Assembly (NCBI GenBank): GCA_005768725.1
Contig: VAFM01000002.1
Span: 372,001 to 436,000 of the forward strand
Length of the DNA stretch: 64,000 bases
Direction: 5' to 3'
Source of the DNA: Blastochloris viridis
Lineage (GTDB): Bacteria; Pseudomonadota; Alphaproteobacteria; UBA2136; UBA6156
The position numbers were made by a program, and so were the translations under genes. Shown in pieces: positions 41,702 through 49,191 of this stretch. Each line of letters begins with the position of its first letter. Positions within the stretch are counted from its first letter, which is position 1. Under the pieces are notes generated by a model. The model was not told where the DNA came from. It worked only from the letters and a program-made list of their open reading frames with translations, and made no database searches.

Positions 41702-41971
41702 ATGGCCAAGTCTAATGAAACTTACAGCACCGTAATCGTAGAAAGCTACAAGCCTCAAAATACATCAGGGCTTCACGGTGAAGTACATATCCGTCCAGTT
41801 GCAGGACAAGATTTACCAACGACACTCCACGTTAGCTGCTCGCGGGAATTAAAGTCGGCATCCTACCCAGTCGGTACAAAGTTTCGCATCCAAGCCAAAC
41901 TCACAGATAGAGAAGAAGGGGGTGAATATCTTTACTCTCCGCCAAGGGCAAAGTTCGAAGTTATCAGCTAA
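41702..41971 (+). CDS. Hypothetical small protein of the tRNA-Gly element
   Basis: An 89-residue protein starting MAKSNETYSTVIVESYK. It looks like a small beta-barrel: alternating strands HGEVHIRPVAG, TTLHVSCSREL and KFRIQAKLTDREEGGEYLY. No signal peptide or known motif. It is divergent from the polymerase-like gene, separated by about 100 AT-rich bases, and is the last gene before attR. Confidence 0.6.
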   Translation: MAKSNETYSTVIVESYKPQNTSGLHGEVHIRPVAGQDLPTTLHVSCSRELKSASYPVGTKFRIQAKLTDREEGGEYLYSPPRAKFEVIS

Positions 41972-42074
41972 CTTCCCTCTGCTACAAAAACCTGCTACAA
42001 TTCCCTCATCAAGGGCACTTGCCGATTCTGTAAATCTATTTGATTATTAAGAATTCAGGAAATATGGAAGGGTA

Positions 42075-42091
42075 TCCCGTATCCCGCTCCA
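42075..42091 (+). repeat. attR of the tRNA-Gly element
   Basis: TCCCGTATCCCGCTCCA, an exact copy of the tRNA-Gly 3' end. Only the 17 bases match; the flanks diverge, which sets the right boundary. Confidence 0.92.
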
Positions 42092-42126
42092 TATTTTCTC
42101 ATCACTAGCATCCATCCATAAAAAAA

Positions 42127-42259
42127 CCGGCGCAAAGCGCCGTTGCCTCCGCGCACGTGGCTATAAACCTTTGTCCTGATGTGATGAGACGAAGCGCCGT
42201 GTACAAGGAAGTACACAAGATTCGGCAAAGCGCATCAGGAGAAGGTTTTAGCCCGTGCC
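42127..42259 (-). repeat. Class C palindromic 3'-UTR element, copy C3
   Basis: Begins 10 bases after the stop of the 42270 lipoprotein gene (minus). It holds GGCACGGGCTAAAACC, a long arm with CTGATG/CATCAG, the tip TGTAC-AAGGAA-GTACA (42200-42215), and the GGTTTATAGCC end. The terminator hairpin CGGCGC-AAA-GCGCCG (42128-42142) is followed on minus by TTTTTTT. Only 35 bases separate it from attR. Confidence 0.85.
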
Positions 42260-42269
42260 GTTCCAGAGG

Positions 42270-42878
42270 CTAGAACCCCGGCTTCGGAATAATCCCGGAA
42301 AGATTCTGCATCGGCCCCAGCGGCGTGCTCTGGCTTTCGCTGCTGGCAATATCCGGCGTCCCGTTCCACAGTTTATAAACCACGCGGTCATTCACCAGCA
42401 CCACGGTGGCCTGGAATTCCCAACCGGTGATGTCGGTATGCTTTTTAAACCCGAACAGGTCGGCGGCGACGTTCCCGTTACGCTTGTTGTTCACGCGGCG
42501 TACATTCACCACGTAAGCTAAGCAGGCATCCTGGGCACTCACGCAGGTACGTACCCCAGTCGGCAGGTCTTCGTAACGGAAGGCCGACCCGAACAAGTTG
42601 CCCACGTCGACATAATTAAGGATACGCACGTTGGAGTTCCCGTCCGGCGTGAACCCGATGGCCTTCAGATCCTTGCGGGTGGTCTCATCGATCTTCACGG
42701 TGTCATACGACTTCCGGGCTTCTTCATAATCCACCCAGCGGCTCTTGCTTTGGGTCGCGGTACTTGGCAGCACGGCGCAGCCGGTTATCAGAATACCTCC
42801 GGCCACCATCATCAAACTCTGTTTCAAATAACCCTGCCAGTTTTGCCAGGGTGTCGTGCAACTCAAGGTGCGTTTCAT
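42270..42878 (-). CDS. Predicted lipoprotein of unknown function
   Basis: A 202-residue protein. The N-terminus has a basic segment, a hydrophobic stretch (LMMVAGGILITGCAV) and the lipobox ITGC. The mature part is soluble, with YEEARKSYDTVKIDETTRKD and FQATVVLVNDRVVYKLWNGT. Two Cys (RTCVSAQDACLAY) may form a disulfide. No family was recognised. It is the chromosomal gene next to the integrated element. Element C3 follows it. Confidence 0.7.
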   Translation of the reverse strand: MKRTLSCTTPWQNWQGYLKQSLMMVAGGILITGCAVLPSTATQSKSRWVDYEEARKSYDTVKIDETTRKDLKAIGFTPDGNSNVRILNYVDVGNLFGSAFRYEDLPTGVRTCVSAQDACLAYVVNVRRVNNKRNGNVAADLFGFKKHTDITGWEFQATVVLVNDRVVYKLWNGTPDIASSESQSTPLGPMQNLSGIIPKPGF

Positions 42879-43075
42879 CGTGGGGTTACCTCCTCCACAG
42901 TCTTATGAAAGCCCTCACCATGCTGCAACGCACCGAAAAACAATACTTTTTCGGATTTTCCGAAACATCAGACATTAACCCTCTGATGCGATTCACTTGC
43001 TGCAGCGCACGTCTCGCAGATTTTTTGCTGAATGAAAAACCTGACATCCCTTCCGTGGTTTGGTAGGTTACCCTT

Positions 43076-43810
43076 ATGACGACCGACTACCCTACCCTTC
43101 TGCCCCACATTCCGCTTATCGCCTTCGACCTCGACGGCACTCTCGCCAACACCGAAGCCCTCTCACTGCCCTCGGCGGTAGAGACCATGCGCGGCTTCGG
43201 CGTACCGGTGACACTCGAGTACTGGTACGAGAACCTCCACGGCCGCAGCGGTCAGTCACTGATCGACGCCATCCGCGAACAGTTCGGCATCGAGGTCGAC
43301 CTCAAGGAATTTCTGCGCCGCCGTGCCGAAATGGTGCCAGTGATGTTCGAAAACGGTGTCGAACCCGCCCCCGGCATGCTGCAGGCCCTGCGCAATCTGG
43401 TGGTCGGCGGCCAGCAGGTCTGCATCTGTTCCAACAGCACCCCGGCCCGTATCGCGTTTACGTTGGAAAAGATCACCGGCCAGCACAGCGCGGGCATGAA
43501 CCTTCCACATCTGTTCGAAGGCCATATGTACTCGGCCTCCGGCGCCGACGGCTCCGGCAAAGCCAAACCGGCCCCGGATGTCTACATCAACACTGCCGTG
43601 CGCTATAAGGCCGACGCCACCCGCTGCATCGCGGTGGAAGACTCGCCCGTGGGTGTCGCCGCCGCCGTCGGCGCAGGCTACATCTGTGTCGGCTATACGG
43701 GCTTGGGCCATGGCGACAAGAACGAGGTCGCGCAATCTCTCAAAGAGGCCGGTGCCCATCACATCATGCACCACTGGGACGACTTCATCCCGCTGCTCAA
43801 AACGCTCTAA
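43076..43810 (+). CDS. HAD-superfamily phosphatase (beta-phosphoglucomutase/phosphoglycolate phosphatase type)
   Basis: A 244-residue protein. HAD motif I FDLDGTLANTE (about 17-27), motif II CSNSTPAR, motif III Lys in KAKPAPDVY, and motif IV VEDSPVGVAAAVGAG. An alpha-helical cap lies between motifs I and II. The class has phosphatase or mutase activity on small phosphorylated metabolites; the substrate is not readable. Single gene, with the ATG 4 bases after a TTACCCTT stretch lacking a strong Shine-Dalgarno. Confidence 0.9.
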   Translation: MTTDYPTLLPHIPLIAFDLDGTLANTEALSLPSAVETMRGFGVPVTLEYWYENLHGRSGQSLIDAIREQFGIEVDLKEFLRRRAEMVPVMFENGVEPAPGMLQALRNLVVGGQQVCICSNSTPARIAFTLEKITGQHSAGMNLPHLFEGHMYSASGADGSGKAKPAPDVYINTAVRYKADATRCIAVEDSPVGVAAAVGAGYICVGYTGLGHGDKNEVAQSLKEAGAHHIMHHWDDFIPLLKTL

Positions 43811-43823
43811 GCACCGCTAACAC

Positions 43824-43844
43824 AAAGGCCCCCAACGGGGCCTT
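43824..43844. terminator. Hairpin after the HAD gene
   Basis: AAAGGCCCC-CAAC-GGGGCCTT between convergent genes. T-runs are short on both strands, so strength is uncertain. Confidence 0.6.
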
Positions 43845-43863
43845 GCTCATACCGGAAGACGCT

Positions 43864-44349
43864 CTAGCGCAGATAAACCGGTTCGAACACGGCCAGCGGT
43901 GCCATGCGTGCGCGGTTCAGCTGCAGGCGGCCGTTCGCCAGCGTGTAGCTGTCGGTACGCTCCAGAACTTCGCCCAGCATACGGTCGGTCTCCATGCCCT
44001 TGGCACAGGCCATCTGGGTCGAGATCGCCGGCGTGAAACGAATACGGTCCATCCCTTTCAGCTCGTAGCTGGAGCCCATGCCGTTGCAGCCGCCGCTGGC
44101 GGCCACCTGGTTGGTGTCCTTTTTCAGAATAATGTACGCCTCGCGGTTACCTTCCGGCACGGGCTTGCCCATCAGCTCCACGGCTTTCCAGTAGGTCTCG
44201 GTCAGGGTCGGCTGTGCGGCGGTTTCACCGGCTGCGGGGCGCTCGGCCACATGCGGCGGCAGCGGTACCGGCTGTTTGTCGGCACTGCTGCAGGCGGCAA
44301 GCCCCGCCAGCAAAACGGCACAGGCACAGGTTCGAAGAAGGGTCGTCAT
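43864..44349 (-). CDS. META-domain lipoprotein
   Basis: A 161-residue protein starting MTTLLRTCACAVLLAGLAAC at 44349, with AAGGAG 8 bases upstream. Lipobox LAAC. The mature domain carries META/HslJ-type features: YWKAVELMGKPV, AASGGCNGMGSSYEL, STQMACAKGMETDRML and a final strand LAVFEPVY. META proteins are envelope proteins, HslJ being linked to novobiocin resistance and heat shock. Function here is unknown. It is followed by the HAD gene in convergent orientation. Confidence 0.88.
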   Translation of the reverse strand: MTTLLRTCACAVLLAGLAACSSADKQPVPLPPHVAERPAAGETAAQPTLTETYWKAVELMGKPVPEGNREAYIILKKDTNQVAASGGCNGMGSSYELKGMDRIRFTPAISTQMACAKGMETDRMLGEVLERTDSYTLANGRLQLNRARMAPLAVFEPVYLR

Positions 44350-44423
44350 AAAGAAAGCTCCTTGTTGTTGGCTGTAACGATAACGCCCAAAACCCCATAT
44401 CGGCAACCCGCAGGTGCAAATAA

Positions 44424-44452
44424 CAAAAAAACCTCCCATCCGGGAGGTTTGA
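44424..44452 (-). terminator. Terminator of tRNA-Val
   Basis: AAACCTCCC-ATCC-GGGAGGTTT just downstream of the tRNA on minus, with TTTTTTT after the stem. Confidence 0.85.
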
Positions 44453-44458
44453 AAATAA

Positions 44459-44533
44459 TGGTGGACGATACAAGGTTCGAACTTGTGACCCCTACAATGT
44501 CAATGTAGTGCTCTACCACTGAGCTAATCATCC
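44459..44533 (-). tRNA. tRNA-Val (anticodon GAC)
   Basis: Minus-strand cloverleaf with acceptor GGATGAT/ATCGTCC (one G-U), D-arm TAGCTCAGTGGTAGAGC, anticodon stem CTACA/TGTAG with loop TTGACAT (anticodon GAC), T-arm ACAAG-TTCGAAC-CTTGT and encoded CCA. Confidence 0.96.
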
Positions 44534-44597
44534 GATGCAACGGCTTATGTCGCAAGCCGCCCGCGCCGTCAAGAGGGAAGTGCGCCGCACCCCGCCA

Positions 44598-45476
44598 CTA
44601 CACATCTGGCACATACACCTTCAATACTTTCTCGCGCACTTTAAACACCGCAGGAGTCTGGGTCACCAGTTCGCCGTCGGCATTCACCGGCATCGGCACA
44701 CGCGTGTACAGTTCTACGGTTTCACTCCGCAGCGTTCGTACATTCGGCCACAGCTCATGGGTACCGGTTTTCAGCATCGGCCCCAGCGCCAGCAGTTCCG
44801 AGATATGCGCCAGCTCAAGGCTGTACGTATCCAGCGCGCCGTCATCGGGCGCGGCATCGCTGGCCACTTTCATACCGCCACCGTAATAGGCCCCGTTACC
44901 CACCGCCACCTGCAGGGTGCGTACCTGATGCACCTCACCCCCCGCCATCAGTGTCGCGGCAAAAGGCCGCGCTTTGGCCAGCACTTTCGCCGCCGTCAGC
45001 GCATAGCCCAGTACACCCCAGCGCTGTTTGGCTTCATACGTCAGCTCGTGCGCCAGCATGGCACTAAAGCCCACGCTGGCCACATTAAAGTACAGGTGAC
45101 CGTTCACATCCCCCAAATCCACCGTGCATGTATGGCCGCCTAAAATCACATCCAGCGCATCACTCAGTTTGGTCGGTATCCCCATGGTACGCGCAAAATC
45201 GTTGGCCGTGCCCAGCGGGATCACCCCCAGCGGCAAACTACACGCCATCAAACCGCGCGCGGCACGGTTAAGGGTCCCGTCCCCCCCGGCCACCAGCACC
45301 GCCCGGTGTCCTTTGCACTGCGCATCCACAATCGCGCTGGCATCGGTATTCCCTTTCAAACGTACCACCGTCAGACGTTTCCCCGCCTTGGCAAAATGCT
45401 CTTCAATCTGCCGCACCGCATTCCCTCCCTGCCGGGCTTGGGCATTTATCAGCAGCAGATACGGACGGTCCGGCAT
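44598..45476 (-). CDS. Diacylglycerol kinase-family lipid kinase
   Basis: A 292-residue protein. The catalytic domain shows LLINAQARQG, the GGDGTLNRAARG nucleotide loop and PLGTANDFARTMGIP, and the C-terminal part has ASDAAPDDGALDTYSL, the DAGK_cat / YegS pattern. It phosphorylates a lipid such as diacylglycerol or a sphingoid-like base at the inner membrane. The exact substrate is not clear. It stands between tRNA-Val and a divergent redoxin gene. Confidence 0.92.
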   Translation of the reverse strand: MPDRPYLLLINAQARQGGNAVRQIEEHFAKAGKRLTVVRLKGNTDASAIVDAQCKGHRAVLVAGGDGTLNRAARGLMACSLPLGVIPLGTANDFARTMGIPTKLSDALDVILGGHTCTVDLGDVNGHLYFNVASVGFSAMLAHELTYEAKQRWGVLGYALTAAKVLAKARPFAATLMAGGEVHQVRTLQVAVGNGAYYGGGMKVASDAAPDDGALDTYSLELAHISELLALGPMLKTGTHELWPNVRTLRSETVELYTRVPMPVNADGELVTQTPAVFKVREKVLKVYVPDV

Positions 45477-45658
45477 AAGCGAGTTCCTTGATTATGACAG
45501 GTGAAGACCTGTTTATGGCGGATAACCTCACCCCCTTGCATTGGTTCCCTGACACACGGCTAACAACCTGCATCCCCTGCCCATTTTCCGCTTTACCCAC
45601 GCGACCCCCCTGTGTTTCAATAGCCACAACAAAAACCGAAAGAGGGAGACTTTCACCG

Positions 45659-46327
45659 ATGACCACCCACGCTCACACCCTTTCCGTTGCGCGCCCGGCG
45701 CATTTAGGCTGGCGTATCGCTATTGGCGGCATGGCCTTTACCGCGGCCATGCTCGGCGCCGCCATGGCCAACGCGGCCGACGCTCCCTACAAACTGGGCA
45801 CCACCATCCCCGCCAGCCAGACCTTCTCCGACGCCGCCGGTAAAGTGCGTACCTTCGGCGAGTTCCGCGGCAACCCGGTGGTCCTGGAATGGACCAACCC
45901 CGGCTGCCCGTTCGTCAAGAAACACTACGACAGCGGTAACATGACCAAACTGCAGGCCGACGCCATCGCGGGCGGTGCCACTTGGATCACGGTCAACAGC
46001 GGCGCGCCCGGCAAGCAGGGCTACCTCGATCCCAAAACAGCCGAAACCGAAGCCAAGAAACTCGGCTACAAGTCCAGCGTGGTGGTACCCGACGCGGAAG
46101 GCAAACTCGGCCAGGCCTTCGGTGCCGAAACCACGCCGCATATGTACATCCTCGATAAGGACGGCAAACTCGTCTACATGGGCGCCATCGACAGCATCCC
46201 GAGCTTCGACAAGGCCGACATCGCCAAGGCCGACAACTACGTAAGCAAGGCCCTCACCGAAGTCAAAGCCGGTAAGGCCGTTACCACCGCCCAAACCAAG
46301 GCCTACGGCTGCAGCGTCAAATACTAG
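45659..46327 (+). CDS. Exported thioredoxin-like redoxin (AhpC/TSA fold)
   Basis: A 222-residue protein starting MTTHAHTLSVARPAHL at 45659, preceded by AGGGAG. A signal peptide runs to about AMANAAD. The redoxin domain has EWTNPGCPFVKKHYDSGNM with a single active-site-type Cys (no CxxC), a TWITVNSGAPG segment, and AETTPHMYILDKDGKLVYMG. A second Cys lies at the end (YGCSVKY). This C-P-F-V-x-K-H-Y type is a widespread periplasmic family of unknown role. Single gene closed by a terminator. Confidence 0.88.
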   Translation: MTTHAHTLSVARPAHLGWRIAIGGMAFTAAMLGAAMANAADAPYKLGTTIPASQTFSDAAGKVRTFGEFRGNPVVLEWTNPGCPFVKKHYDSGNMTKLQADAIAGGATWITVNSGAPGKQGYLDPKTAETEAKKLGYKSSVVVPDAEGKLGQAFGAETTPHMYILDKDGKLVYMGAIDSIPSFDKADIAKADNYVSKALTEVKAGKAVTTAQTKAYGCSVKY

Positions 46328-46338
46328 GCCTTCTCCAC

Positions 46339-46367
46339 AAAAAGCCTCCCGCACGGGAGGCTTTTTT
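46339..46367 (+). terminator. Intrinsic terminator of the redoxin gene
   Basis: AAAAGCCTCCC-GCAC-GGGAGGCTTTTTT, 12 bases after the stop. Confidence 0.92.
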
Positions 46368-46392
46368 CGTAACCCCGTGCTAAACTCACCGC

Positions 46393-47574
46393 ATGACAAC
46401 CATTCTCTTTGCTCTCGCCACTTTTATGCTCGGCCTTACCGCCGGAGCCATCGCCATGCACCTGTTCCAGAAGAAGAGCCATCAGGCCGCCACCGAGAAC
46501 CTCCAGAACGCCTTCAATGCTCTGGCCGCTCAGGCACTGGCCCAGAACAACCAGCAGTTTCTGCAACTGGCACAAGAGAAACTCGCGCAATCGCAGCAGG
46601 CCTCGGCGCAAGAGCTCACCGCCAAACAGGGGCTGATCGACCAGCGCCTTGCCACCATCCAGACCGAGGTCACCGCCAAACTGGAAAAGGTCACCACACT
46701 GGTCACCGAGATCGACAAGAACCGCCACGCCTCCTTCACCTCGCTCCAGCAGCAGATCGGTAACACCGGCGAGCAACTCAAATCGCTGCAGACCACCACC
46801 GCCGACCTCAAATCCGCCCTCACCAATTCCCGCACCCGCGGCCAGTGGGGAGAGCGCATGGCCGAAGACGTCCTCCGTCTGGCGGGCCTGCAACCGGATA
46901 TCAACTACCGCAAGCAGTCGAGCATCATGGGCACCGAGGGCACACGCGGCCGCCCGGACTACACCTTCCTGCTGCCGGGCAACCGCGTCATTCACATGGA
47001 TGTGAAATTCCCGCTGGATAACTACCTCGCCTACCTCAATGCCGAGACCGAAGCCGCGCAAGCCGCCGCCACGCGCCAGTTCATCACCGATGTGAAGACC
47101 CGCCTGCGCGAAACCAACGCCCGCGACTACCGCAACGGCCTCAATCAGGGCGGCGAACAGGCGCTCGATTATCTGCTGATTTTCATCCCGAACGAGCAGG
47201 TCTACGCCTTCCTGCTCGAAAACGCTCCCAACCTGCTGGACGAAGCCTTGGGCCAGAAGATTATCCTCACCTCTCCCACCACGCTGCTGGCGGTGTTGGC
47301 GGTGGTCAATCAGGCCGCCCAGCACTTCCGCCTTCAGCAACAGGCCGCCGGTATCCACGAGATTCTCAACGGCATCCGCCTGCAATGGGATAACTATGTC
47401 GGCGTGATGGCCAAGATGGGTGAAAAGCTGGACGACGCACAAAAGCAGTTCCAGTTGCTCACCACCACCCGCACCAACCAACTGGAGCGCCAGTTCGCCA
47501 AGCTGGATACCCTCGACACCGCCGACCAACCCACCCTCCTCGGCAAAACCGAACCGTCCTCCCTCCTTCAGTAA
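46393..47574 (+). CDS. rmuC: DNA recombination protein RmuC
   Basis: A 393-residue protein. An N-terminal transmembrane helix (TILFALATFMLGLTAGAIAM) is followed by coiled coil (about 30-140), then the RmuC nuclease-like domain: GQWGERMAEDVLRLAG, GRPDYTFLLPGN, HMDVKFPLDNY, DYLLIFIPNEQVYAF and a helical end. The D-x-K motif (MDVKFP) is the PD-(D/E)xK-type core. RmuC limits inversions and other DNA rearrangements. Length and motifs are typical. Closed by a terminator. Confidence 0.95.
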   Translation: MTTILFALATFMLGLTAGAIAMHLFQKKSHQAATENLQNAFNALAAQALAQNNQQFLQLAQEKLAQSQQASAQELTAKQGLIDQRLATIQTEVTAKLEKVTTLVTEIDKNRHASFTSLQQQIGNTGEQLKSLQTTTADLKSALTNSRTRGQWGERMAEDVLRLAGLQPDINYRKQSSIMGTEGTRGRPDYTFLLPGNRVIHMDVKFPLDNYLAYLNAETEAAQAAATRQFITDVKTRLRETNARDYRNGLNQGGEQALDYLLIFIPNEQVYAFLLENAPNLLDEALGQKIILTSPTTLLAVLAVVNQAAQHFRLQQQAAGIHEILNGIRLQWDNYVGVMAKMGEKLDDAQKQFQLLTTTRTNQLERQFAKLDTLDTADQPTLLGKTEPSSLLQ

Positions 47575-47597
47575 AAAAGGCCCGCCCGGGCCTTTTC
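47573..47597. terminator. Terminator after rmuC
   Basis: AAAAAAGGCCCG-CC-CGGGCCTTTTCT between rmuC and the convergent methyltransferase-like gene; it touches both stop codons. Confidence 0.88.
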
Positions 47598-48142
47598 TAA
47601 ACCGGCACACCCACCGGCTTGCCCACGACTTTGCCGTGTTCAGTGGTCGTTAAAATCTTGGTGCCGCCCACGCGCTTCTGCGCCAGAAACACCCGCACCG
47701 GCCCGCCGCATGGTACCCATCGCACCCAGCGGGAACTGAACCCCACCGTCTCATCATCCGCGATCAACCAATGCGCCTGCTTCAGCCAGCGCAACCACCA
47801 TGTGCGTGCATAGCCCCGCCACCACACACTGCCGCGTAAGCCCCACGGGCTCGGCCGCGCGGTCACCAGCACTAAAAACCCATCCGGACGCAGCAGCGGC
47901 CACATCTGCTTCAAAAGCAGCGGGTAATCTACATCCACCCCGCCACGTGCCAGAATCACGATCCGATGAAACCCCGCCTCGTCGCCCAGCGCCGCGCCAA
48001 AATCACGCGCAACCACGCGCACACCGCTACCAAAATCCACCGGCAGACCATTGCCCACCACCAGCACATGGGCACCTGCTTGCGGCACCACATCATCCAA
48101 TGCCGCGATATCATTCCACAAAGTGCGTTGCCAATCTGCCAT
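47597..48142 (-). CDS. Methyltransferase-like protein
   Basis: A 181-residue protein starting MADWQRTLWNDIAALD at 48142. The region GAHVLVVGNGLPVDFGSGVRVVARDFGAAL and FHRIVILARGGVDVDYPLLLKQMWPLLRPDGFLVLVTARP follows the class I SAM-methyltransferase layout, but the Gly-rich motif I is weak (VVGNGLP). The segment PWGLRGSVWWRGYARTWW matches the 'methyltransferase domain' proteins next to gloB in Alphaproteobacteria, by memory of context. The family is likely; catalysis uncertain. It is divergent from the 48230 gene. Confidence 0.65.
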   Translation of the reverse strand: MADWQRTLWNDIAALDDVVPQAGAHVLVVGNGLPVDFGSGVRVVARDFGAALGDEAGFHRIVILARGGVDVDYPLLLKQMWPLLRPDGFLVLVTARPSPWGLRGSVWWRGYARTWWLRWLKQAHWLIADDETVGFSSRWVRWVPCGGPVRVFLAQKRVGGTKILTTTEHGKVVGKPVGVPV

Positions 48143-48229
48143 GGCCCGTACTGTAACATACTTTTCCGATTGTGCATCGCACGGCCACAGGGTTGCCATC
48201 TCAAGCGTGTGGCTCTAGCGTTCACCATC

Positions 48230-48754
48230 ATGCTGCACGTCACCCGTCTCTCCCCCCACGAGCACACCCCCACTTACATGCTCACCTGCGGCCACACGCT
48301 GCAGCGCACGGTGGTCGACCCTATCCACCCGATGGCCGTGCTCGACGCTTTGGGCTCCCACCCGCTCGACCTCATCCTCCTCACCACCGCTACCGCACTG
48401 ACTGTCGAGGCCGCCGAGATCCTGCACCACCGCACCGGCGGGCCGATTCTCGCCAGCAACACGCTCAGCGGCGGCAAACTGCCGGTGGCACGTTACCTCA
48501 CCGACGGCGAAGTCGTCGGCCTCGGCCCATTGGCCCAGACCGTGTATGTGCCGGAAGGGGATGTGATGTGCTACGCCCTGGGCTCCGAAGGCATTCTCTT
48601 CACCGGCCCGCTGTTTGCCGACGGCCTCGCCAGCCATAAGGCCAACCGCCTTGCCATCGCCAAGCTGGGTATCCTGCCGTCCGACACCACCGTCCACGGT
48701 GGCGGCACCAACGGCGGCCAGCCCCTCGGCCCGCTGCTGGAAAAGCTCAAGTAG
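48230..48754 (+). CDS. Degenerate metallo-beta-lactamase-fold protein lacking zinc ligands
   Basis: A 174-residue protein. The order of elements recalls an MBL/GloB-type hydrolase: a substrate-like N-terminus (YMLTCGHTLQRTVVDPIHP), the LDLILLTTATALTVEAAEIL helix where HxHxDH should be, EGILFTGPLFADGLAS in place of the FTGDxLF motif, and LPSDTTVHGGGTNGG in place of PGHG. None of the usual His/Asp ligands is present. So it is a possible non-enzymatic or metal-free member. The fold call is by pattern and moderate. It is divergent from the methyltransferase-like gene. Confidence 0.5.
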   Translation: MLHVTRLSPHEHTPTYMLTCGHTLQRTVVDPIHPMAVLDALGSHPLDLILLTTATALTVEAAEILHHRTGGPILASNTLSGGKLPVARYLTDGEVVGLGPLAQTVYVPEGDVMCYALGSEGILFTGPLFADGLASHKANRLAIAKLGILPSDTTVHGGGTNGGQPLGPLLEKLK

Positions 48755-48832
48755 CCCCACTTACATTTTGCACGTACGCGCCCCATATAGGGTGCATACC
48801 TATCTTCGCGACCCTCGAAAGGACATAGTCTC

Positions 48833-49144
48833 ATGGTCGATTACGTTGTTGAACATACCGCCGGCATGACAGCCCTGCGCCAACTCTTGAGGAGTCTCGA
48901 CGCCACAGAACACAGCTTCATTCTTATCACCAAGAACGATATGCCCTCTCCCGCCCAGAAAGAGATCTTCACCCAATTTCTGGACAACTTCGAAGAGGTC
49001 GCCTCGGTGACCGACGACGAATGGGATATCGGCTTGCTCAAGATTGTCTGCACGCCGTCCGTGATCATCGCCATTCTCGAAAATGATGATCTCCTCATCG
49101 ACCTGCGCGCGGTCTCTTACGACCCGCCCGCCCAGCTCCATTAA
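48833..49144 (+). CDS. Hypothetical protein
   Basis: A 103-residue protein (MVDYVVEHTAGMTALRQLLR...). The start follows AAAGGA at 8 bases. Mixed alpha/beta, acidic (DDEWDIG, LENDDLLIDLRAV). No signal peptide or known motif. Lies after the 48230 gene on plus and ends at a strong terminator. Confidence 0.62.
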   Translation: MVDYVVEHTAGMTALRQLLRSLDATEHSFILITKNDMPSPAQKEIFTQFLDNFEEVASVTDDEWDIGLLKIVCTPSVIIAILENDDLLIDLRAVSYDPPAQLH

Positions 49145-49150
49145 AAATCA

Positions 49151-49180
49151 AAAAACCCGCCGTACTCCGGCGGGTTTTTA
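49151..49180. terminator. Bidirectional terminator between the 48833 gene and thiolase
   Basis: AAAAACCCGCCG-TACT-CCGGCGGGTTTTT between convergent genes. Confidence 0.92.
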
Positions 49181-49191
49181 TCATATCCGGC

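Larger units (their letters stand above)
35515..42091. mobile_element. Integrative element in tRNA-Gly(CCC), about 6.56 kb
   Basis: Bounded by a 17-bp direct repeat: the tRNA 3' end (35515-35531) and a copy at 42075-42091. A tyrosine integrase gene begins 86 bases inside the left end, the classic layout. The cargo has lower GC and shorter spacing than the chromosome: integrase, a membrane-anchored unknown, a small unknown, a lipoprotein, an XRE regulator, a polymerase-like protein and an 89-residue unknown. No phage structural, conjugation or transposase gene is present, so it is a small genomic island or satellite-like element. The tRNA stays intact after insertion. Confidence 0.92.

Noticed and set aside
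46324..47610. 428-codon minus-strand frame opposite rmuC
   Set aside because: Antisense shadow; rmuC on plus has all family motifs.
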